A stretch of DNA of 64,000 nt from Actinobacteria bacterium UBA2272 (lineage in GTDB: Bacteria; Actinomycetota; Coriobacteriia; Anaerosomatales; Anaerosomataceae). The position numbers and the translations under genes were made by a program. The notes under the pieces are model-generated. The model did no database searches. It had not been told where the DNA came from and worked only from the letters and a program-made list of their open reading frames with translations. The stretch spans positions 992,001-1,056,000 of the forward strand of contig DDXA01000004.1 in assembly GCA_002347725.1 (NCBI GenBank). The letters run 5' to 3'. This document shows, piece by piece, positions 59,850 through 64,000 of the stretch (within the stretch, counting starts at the first letter, position 1; every line of letters starts with the position of its first letter).

Positions 59850-61112
59850 ATGGCCATCATCGTGCAGAAGTACGGCGGGACCTCGGTCGGTACACCCGAC
59901 CGGATCCGTGCTGTGGCGTCCAGGATCGTCGCTGCCAAAGAGGCCGGAGCGAGCATTGTGGCCGTCGTCTCGGCGATGGGTGATGTGACCGACGAACTCG
60001 TCGCCCTGGCCGCGGCTGTCGACCCCGAGCCTCCCGAGCGTGAGATGGACATGCTGCTCGCAACCGGCGAGCAGGTTTCCATCGCGCTGCTGGCCATGGC
60101 GATCCACGCACTCGGACATGAGGCGATCTCGTTCACGGGTCCGCAGGTGGGCATCGTGACCGATCACGGGCATACCAAGGCGAAGATCCTCGAGGTCCGT
60201 GCCGATCGCGTGCGCGATGCACTCGACGCAGGTCGCATCGTGATCGTCGCGGGGTTCCAGGGTACGACTGCCGATGGCGCCATCACGACGCTCGGCCGGG
60301 GCGGCTCGGACACCACCGCAGTCGCCGTTGCGGCCGGTGTGGGTGCCGCTGTCTGCGAGATCTACACGGATGTCGACGGCGTGTACACGGCCGACCCCCG
60401 TGTGGTGCCCTCGGCCCGCAAGATCGACGAGATCTCCTACGAGGAGATGCTCGAGCTTGCTGCAAGCGGTGCCGGCGTGCTCAATCTGCGCTCGGTGGAG
60501 TTCGCTCGCAACCACGGCGTTGCCATCCACTGCCGGTCGAGTTTCACCGACGCACCCGGCACACTCGTCAAGGAGGTCGACGGATCGATGGAGCAGGCGA
60601 TCATCTCGGGCGTGGCATACGACGCCTCCGAGGCCAAGGTGACCATACGTGATGTGCCCGATCGCCCCGGCGTGGCCGCGACGGTGTTCACGCGCATGGC
60701 GGATGCCAACGTCAACGTGGACATGATCATCCAGAACGTGTCCGAAGCAGGGACCACGGACATCTCGTTCACGGTGCCGGAGACCGATCTCACCCGCGCG
60801 CGGCGCACCGCCGCGGCCGTCGTGGCTGAACTCGGCGCCCGGGACTTCACGGTCGATGAGTCGATCGCGAAGGTGTCGCTTGTCGGCGCCGGCATGAAGA
60901 CGCATCCGGGCGTCGCGGCGCAGATGTTCCGGGCGCTGTCGGACGCCGGCGTGAACATCGACCTCATCTCGACCTCCACGATCAGGGTCACCTGCGTGGT
61001 CGACGGTGATCAGGTCCACACGGCGGTGCGGGCGTTGCACGACAGCTTCGGACTCGAGAGCGCCGAGGTCACCACTGACCCGGTGCCTGGCTGCGGGGAG
61101 GGCGAGCGCTGA
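59850..61112 (+). CDS. lysC: Aspartate kinase
   Basis: A 420-residue aspartokinase: kinase motif KYGGTSVG, GFQGTTADG, GRGGSDTTA and YTDVDGVYTADPR, then two ACT domains (~265-420) that sense lysine or threonine. It catalyses the first step of the lysine, methionine, threonine and diaminopimelate pathway. ATG 59850 follows CGAGGGG. Overlaps asd by one base, so both first steps are made together. Confidence 0.95.
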   Translation: MAIIVQKYGGTSVGTPDRIRAVASRIVAAKEAGASIVAVVSAMGDVTDELVALAAAVDPEPPEREMDMLLATGEQVSIALLAMAIHALGHEAISFTGPQVGIVTDHGHTKAKILEVRADRVRDALDAGRIVIVAGFQGTTADGAITTLGRGGSDTTAVAVAAGVGAAVCEIYTDVDGVYTADPRVVPSARKIDEISYEEMLELAASGAGVLNLRSVEFARNHGVAIHCRSSFTDAPGTLVKEVDGSMEQAIISGVAYDASEAKVTIRDVPDRPGVAATVFTRMADANVNVDMIIQNVSEAGTTDISFTVPETDLTRARRTAAAVVAELGARDFTVDESIAKVSLVGAGMKTHPGVAAQMFRALSDAGVNIDLISTSTIRVTCVVDGDQVHTAVRALHDSFGLESAEVTTDPVPGCGEGER

Positions 61113-62137
61113 TGACCTGGGACAAGACGATGCCGGAGCGACCGGTCGTAGCGGTCGCGGGCGCGACCGGCGCGGTGGGCCGCGAGATGCTCACCGTGCT
61201 CGAGCAGCGCGCATTCCCGGCCGAGCGCGTGGTCGCGCTTGCCTCGGCGCGCTCAAGCGGTAAGTGTATCCCGTTCGCGGGCGGCGAGCTCGTGGTGCAG
61301 GAGATGACCGAGTCGAGCTTCGAGGGCGTCGACATCGCGTTGTTCAGCGCGGGGGCCTCGATCAGCGCGCGGTTCCGTGACGCGGTGACCGCCGCCGGTT
61401 GCGTGATGATCGACAACTCCTCGGCCTTCCGCATGGACGACGACGTGCCGCTTGTGGTGCCCGAGGTCAACGCAGGGGACCTTTCGCGGCACGGTGGCGT
61501 CATCGCCAACCCCAACTGTTCGACGATCCAGCTGGTGGTCGTCCTCTCGGCGCTTGCCGGGTTGGCGCCTCTCAAGCGTGTCGTCGTCTCGACCTATCAG
61601 GCCGCCTCAGGTGCCGGACAGGCCGCGATGGACGAGTTGTACACGCAGACCGGTGACTTCCTGGCCGGCCGGCCGCTCGTCTCCGACGCGTTCGTGCACC
61701 GGATCGCGTTCAACTGCATCCCGCAGATCGACGTCTTCCTTGAGGACGGTTCGACCAAAGAAGAGTGGAAGATGGTCGTCGAGACGCAGAAGATCTTGCA
61801 CGAGCCGGCGCTTCGGATCGCCGCGACATGTGTGCGGGTGCCGGTGCTGAGGTGTCACTCCGAAGCGGTTGCCGTCGAGTTTGACGCTGCCGTCTCGGTG
61901 GCGGAGGCGCGGGCCGTGCTGCTGGCGACCTCCGGTGTCACCGTGCTCGACGACACCGCCGCGCGGGAGTATCCGATGCCGGCCCTGCTCGAGGGTACGG
62001 ATGACTGCTACGTCGGTCGGCTGCGGGCCGACGAGAGCGTCGCGCACGGCCTGCAGATGTGGATCGTCGCGGACCAGCTGCGCAAGGGCGCGGCGCTCAA
62101 CACGGTTCAGATAGCCGAGGCGCTGCTCGGGCGTTAA
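61112..62137 (+). CDS. asd: Aspartate-semialdehyde dehydrogenase
   Basis: A 341-residue enzyme: VAVAGATGAVGREML (NADP), SAGASISARF, nucleophile Cys in NPNCSTIQ and VSTYQAASGAGQAAMDE with the His at FVHRIAFNCIPQIDVF. It reduces aspartyl phosphate to the semialdehyde. 1-base overlap (TGATG) with lysC. A hairpin follows (62142-62169). Confidence 0.96.
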   Translation: MTWDKTMPERPVVAVAGATGAVGREMLTVLEQRAFPAERVVALASARSSGKCIPFAGGELVVQEMTESSFEGVDIALFSAGASISARFRDAVTAAGCVMIDNSSAFRMDDDVPLVVPEVNAGDLSRHGGVIANPNCSTIQLVVVLSALAGLAPLKRVVVSTYQAASGAGQAAMDELYTQTGDFLAGRPLVSDAFVHRIAFNCIPQIDVFLEDGSTKEEWKMVVETQKILHEPALRIAATCVRVPVLRCHSEAVAVEFDAAVSVAEARAVLLATSGVTVLDDTAAREYPMPALLEGTDDCYVGRLRADESVAHGLQMWIVADQLRKGAALNTVQIAEALLGR

Positions 62138-62141
62138 GATA

Positions 62142-62169
62142 CACGCAGGGGAGGGTACTCCCCCGCGTG
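62142..62169 (+). terminator. Hairpin after asd
   Basis: CACGCAGGGGAG pairs with 62158-62169 at 11 of 12 positions around a GGTA loop. It separates lysC-asd from the two-component genes 32 bases on. Confidence 0.6.
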
Positions 62170-62200
62170 GGAGTCGAGCAGATCATGGGGGATCGTCGGG

Positions 62201-62881
62201 ATGAGCGAGCAGACCATTCTGATCGTAGAAGATGATGTGACGATCGCGCGCTTCGTCGAGCTCGAGTTGCGCCATGCGGGTTTCTCGGTCGTGATCGCCG
62301 GTGAGGGTCCGACCGCTATCGAAGCGCTCGACGCGAGTCCGATCGACCTGGTCATCCTCGACCTCATGCTTCCGGGCATCGATGGCCTCGACGTCGCGAG
62401 GCACATCCGCAAGAAGGGATCGGTCATCCCGATCCTGATGCTCACCGCGCGTGCCGAGACCCACGATGTCGTCTCGGGCTTTGACGCCGGCGCCGACGAC
62501 TACCTCCGCAAGCCGTTCGAGATCCCCGAGCTGCTCTCTCGCGTGCGTGCGTTACTCAAGCGGGCGGCCGGCTCGCAGACGCAGTCAGCATACGAGGCGT
62601 CCGGCGTGCGCATCGATCCCGAGCGCCGGTCCGCGACCCTCGGCGAGGTGACACTCGATCTCACCGCCAAGGAGTTCGATCTCCTTGCGTACCTCGTGGC
62701 CAACGCCGGACGGGTGATCTCGCGGGACGAGATCCTCTCCGCCGTATGGGGCGCGCAGCACTCCACCGACTCCAACGTGATCGAGGTCTTCGTCTGCCAT
62801 CTGCGCAACAAGATCGACGACCGCGACAACCGAATCATCCAGACGATCCGTGGAGTCGGCTACTTCTTCGCGAGGGGCTAA
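62201..62881 (+). CDS. OmpR-family response regulator
   Basis: A 226-residue regulator: receiver (VEDDVTIARFVELELRHAG, acceptor Asp in ILDLMLPGIDG, KPFEIPEL) and winged-helix output (LTAKEFDLLAYLVANAGRVISRDEI, NVIEVFVCHLRNKID, RGVGYFF). Its stop is followed at once by the GTG of a histidine kinase. Target genes unknown. Confidence 0.92.
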   Translation: MSEQTILIVEDDVTIARFVELELRHAGFSVVIAGEGPTAIEALDASPIDLVILDLMLPGIDGLDVARHIRKKGSVIPILMLTARAETHDVVSGFDAGADDYLRKPFEIPELLSRVRALLKRAAGSQTQSAYEASGVRIDPERRSATLGEVTLDLTAKEFDLLAYLVANAGRVISRDEILSAVWGAQHSTDSNVIEVFVCHLRNKIDDRDNRIIQTIRGVGYFFARG

Positions 62882-64000
62882 GTGCGCCTCAGGTCCATAC
62901 GCGTGCGGGTCTCGTTGTTGTCCGCTGCCTTCGCGCTCGTCTTGGTCGGTAGCGTCACCGTCGCCACGTTCTACTTCGTGGCCGCGGGTATGAGCACGAC
63001 GGCCGAGGAGACCTCGGACCGGCTTGTCTCGGCGGCCGGTCGCGTCTACACGAGCATCCTCGGGCTGGCCGAGGATGATGCGACACGACGCGGGCTCACC
63101 GGTGCAGATGCCGATGCGCATGCGGCCGAGCAGATCCTGGTCAGACTTCCGGAGGTCCTTTCGCAGGGTCTCGTGTTCGAGGGGGCATTCGCGCTCCGTG
63201 TCGTCGATGAGCCCGGTGCGGAGATGCGCCTCGTCTGGTCGAATGGCGCCAGTGAGGGAGTCGGTACCGACGAGGGGCGCCGCACTGCGCTTGCCATGGG
63301 AGAGGCCACACACGAGCACCCGAAGGCACAGCCGCTGTTCCTCGGCATGGTGACCGACGCCGATCTCGCCTCACACGTCGCACATCTCCCCCTCGACCTG
63401 CCCGGGCCCTCGGTAGCCCTGCTCGATGTGGTGTACACACCGGCACGCGAGGAGGCGGTGCTCGACTCGATGCGTCTGCCGATGGCTATCGTCACCGTGC
63501 TCGCGCTGATCGTGGCCGCGATGCTGACCACGCTGACGACCGGGTGGGTGCTCTCGCTCATCGACAATATCCGGCAGGCGGCCGACTCGATCGATGCCGG
63601 CCAGCTCGACGTGCATCTTCCCGAGGACGGAGACAACGAGATCGCCGAGCTCGCACACTCGTTGAATCGCCTGATCGACAACCTGAACCGGCGCAACGAG
63701 GCGCAGACCCGCTTCATCGCCGACGCATCGCATGAGCTCGCCACGCCGGTTGCGGGGATCCGCGGCTACGTGAACATCCTGCGTGCGTGGGGAGGCGAGG
63801 ATCCGGGCCTTCGCGAGGAGGCCGTTGGCGCCATCGATCGCGAGTCCCGCCGCATGGCGCGCCTGTGCAGCGACCTGCTCTCAGTGATCAGGTCTGAGGA
63901 GATGGTCGAGTACCGCTCCATCCGGTACGACATCAACGGTGTCTGCCGGGAGGTGCTCGCCAATGCGGCCACACGGTACATGGACAAGGGCCTCGCGTTC
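62882..64000 (+). CDS. Sensor histidine kinase, 5' part (3' end outside window)
   Basis: GTG 62882 directly follows the regulator stop. The visible 373 residues show membrane helix 1 (~12-38), an extracytoplasmic sensor (~40-195), helix 2 (~200-222), a HAMP domain (DSIDAGQLDVHLPEDGDNE) and HisKA with His 284 in ASHELATPVAGI. The ATPase domain runs past the window end. The ATP form of the H-box reads HELATP instead of the usual HELRTP. Signal unknown. Confidence 0.88.
   Translation, partial: MRLRSIRVRVSLLSAAFALVLVGSVTVATFYFVAAGMSTTAEETSDRLVSAAGRVYTSILGLAEDDATRRGLTGADADAHAAEQILVRLPEVLSQGLVFEGAFALRVVDEPGAEMRLVWSNGASEGVGTDEGRRTALAMGEATHEHPKAQPLFLGMVTDADLASHVAHLPLDLPGPSVALLDVVYTPAREEAVLDSMRLPMAIVTVLALIVAAMLTTLTTGWVLSLIDNIRQAADSIDAGQLDVHLPEDGDNEIAELAHSLNRLIDNLNRRNEAQTRFIADASHELATPVAGIRGYVNILRAWGGEDPGLREEAVGAIDRESRRMARLCSDLLSVIRSEEMVEYRSIRYDINGVCREVLANAATRYMDKGLAF

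Overview
The window is high-GC bacterial chromosome with tightly packed genes, many joined by 4-base ATGA/GTGA overlaps or 1-base TGATG overlaps. The gene set points to an anaerobic or facultatively anaerobic Gram-positive actinobacterium, most plausibly a member of the Coriobacteriia (Anaerosomatales/OPB41-like). The evidence is a wall-teichoic-acid-type locus, a four-subunit 2-oxoacid:ferredoxin oxidoreductase, a tungsten/molybdenum aldehyde:ferredoxin oxidoreductase, two secreted multiheme c-type cytochromes, a NapH-like ferredoxin membrane protein and HD-GYP/two-component signalling. This taxonomic call is inference from gene content, not from a marker-gene comparison.

Layout. 1-10.0 kb: the end of a carbamate kinase gene, then a teichoic-acid-type locus: TarS-like glycosyltransferase, three CDP-alditol phosphotransferases, the TagGH-type ABC exporter, a TarI/IspD-like cytidylyltransferase and an SDR that together look like a CDP-ribitol pathway. 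10.1-15.0 kb: PdaA-like deacetylase, a small winged-helix-type protein, hotdog thioesterase, RlmA-type methyltransferase, a Cys-rich pseudo-receiver protein and an RhlE-like RNA helicase. 15.0-19.1 kb (minus): a 997-residue cytochrome with 32 Cys...Cys-His motifs of several spacings, followed 4 bases later by a heme-c HAMP sensor with no output domain. 19.3-25.4 kb: RlmKL, NapH-like protein, cold-shock protein with a strong terminator, a CLC transporter behind a probable fluoride riboswitch, and a MerR/TipA-type regulator with a textbook 19-bp-spacer promoter. 25.5-34.2 kb: lipid-binding-like protein/iron alcohol dehydrogenase/AOR operon, a drug/metabolite transporter, and an overlapping HAD/PsuK/PsuG/LOG pseudouridine operon, then a transglutaminase-like protein.

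34.2-43.6 kb: a thioredoxin-reductase-like enzyme; a Trk potassium operon (TrkA-N protein, a 54-aa membrane peptide, TrkH, OB-like protein) next to a KdpDE-type two-component pair; a DUF362 ferredoxin protein; a 5'-nucleotidase-like protein without signal peptide; a zinc-ribbon protein. 43.7-50.4 kb: MarR/GbsR-type regulator plus ABC-2 exporter operon behind a 12-bp palindrome, a 44-aa membrane protein, an amidohydrolase, a seven-heme cytochrome and a membrane-anchored alpha/beta hydrolase. 50.5-57.1 kb: orphan CheY-like regulator, SRP RNA, dnaX-ybaB-recR, and a por-type gamma-delta-alpha-beta operon ending in a perfect 15-bp hairpin. 57.2-64.0 kb: HD-GYP sensor, lysC-asd, then an OmpR-type regulator and a histidine kinase cut off by the window end.

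The parts with the most novelty are the cytochrome repeat array with its neighbouring heme sensor, the Trk/Kdp hybrid with a 54-aa membrane peptide, the ribitol-type teichoic acid locus, and the fluoride-riboswitch/CLC unit. No stretch longer than about 290 bases lacks a gene. I saw no tRNA, rRNA operon, insertion sequence, prophage or CRISPR array.
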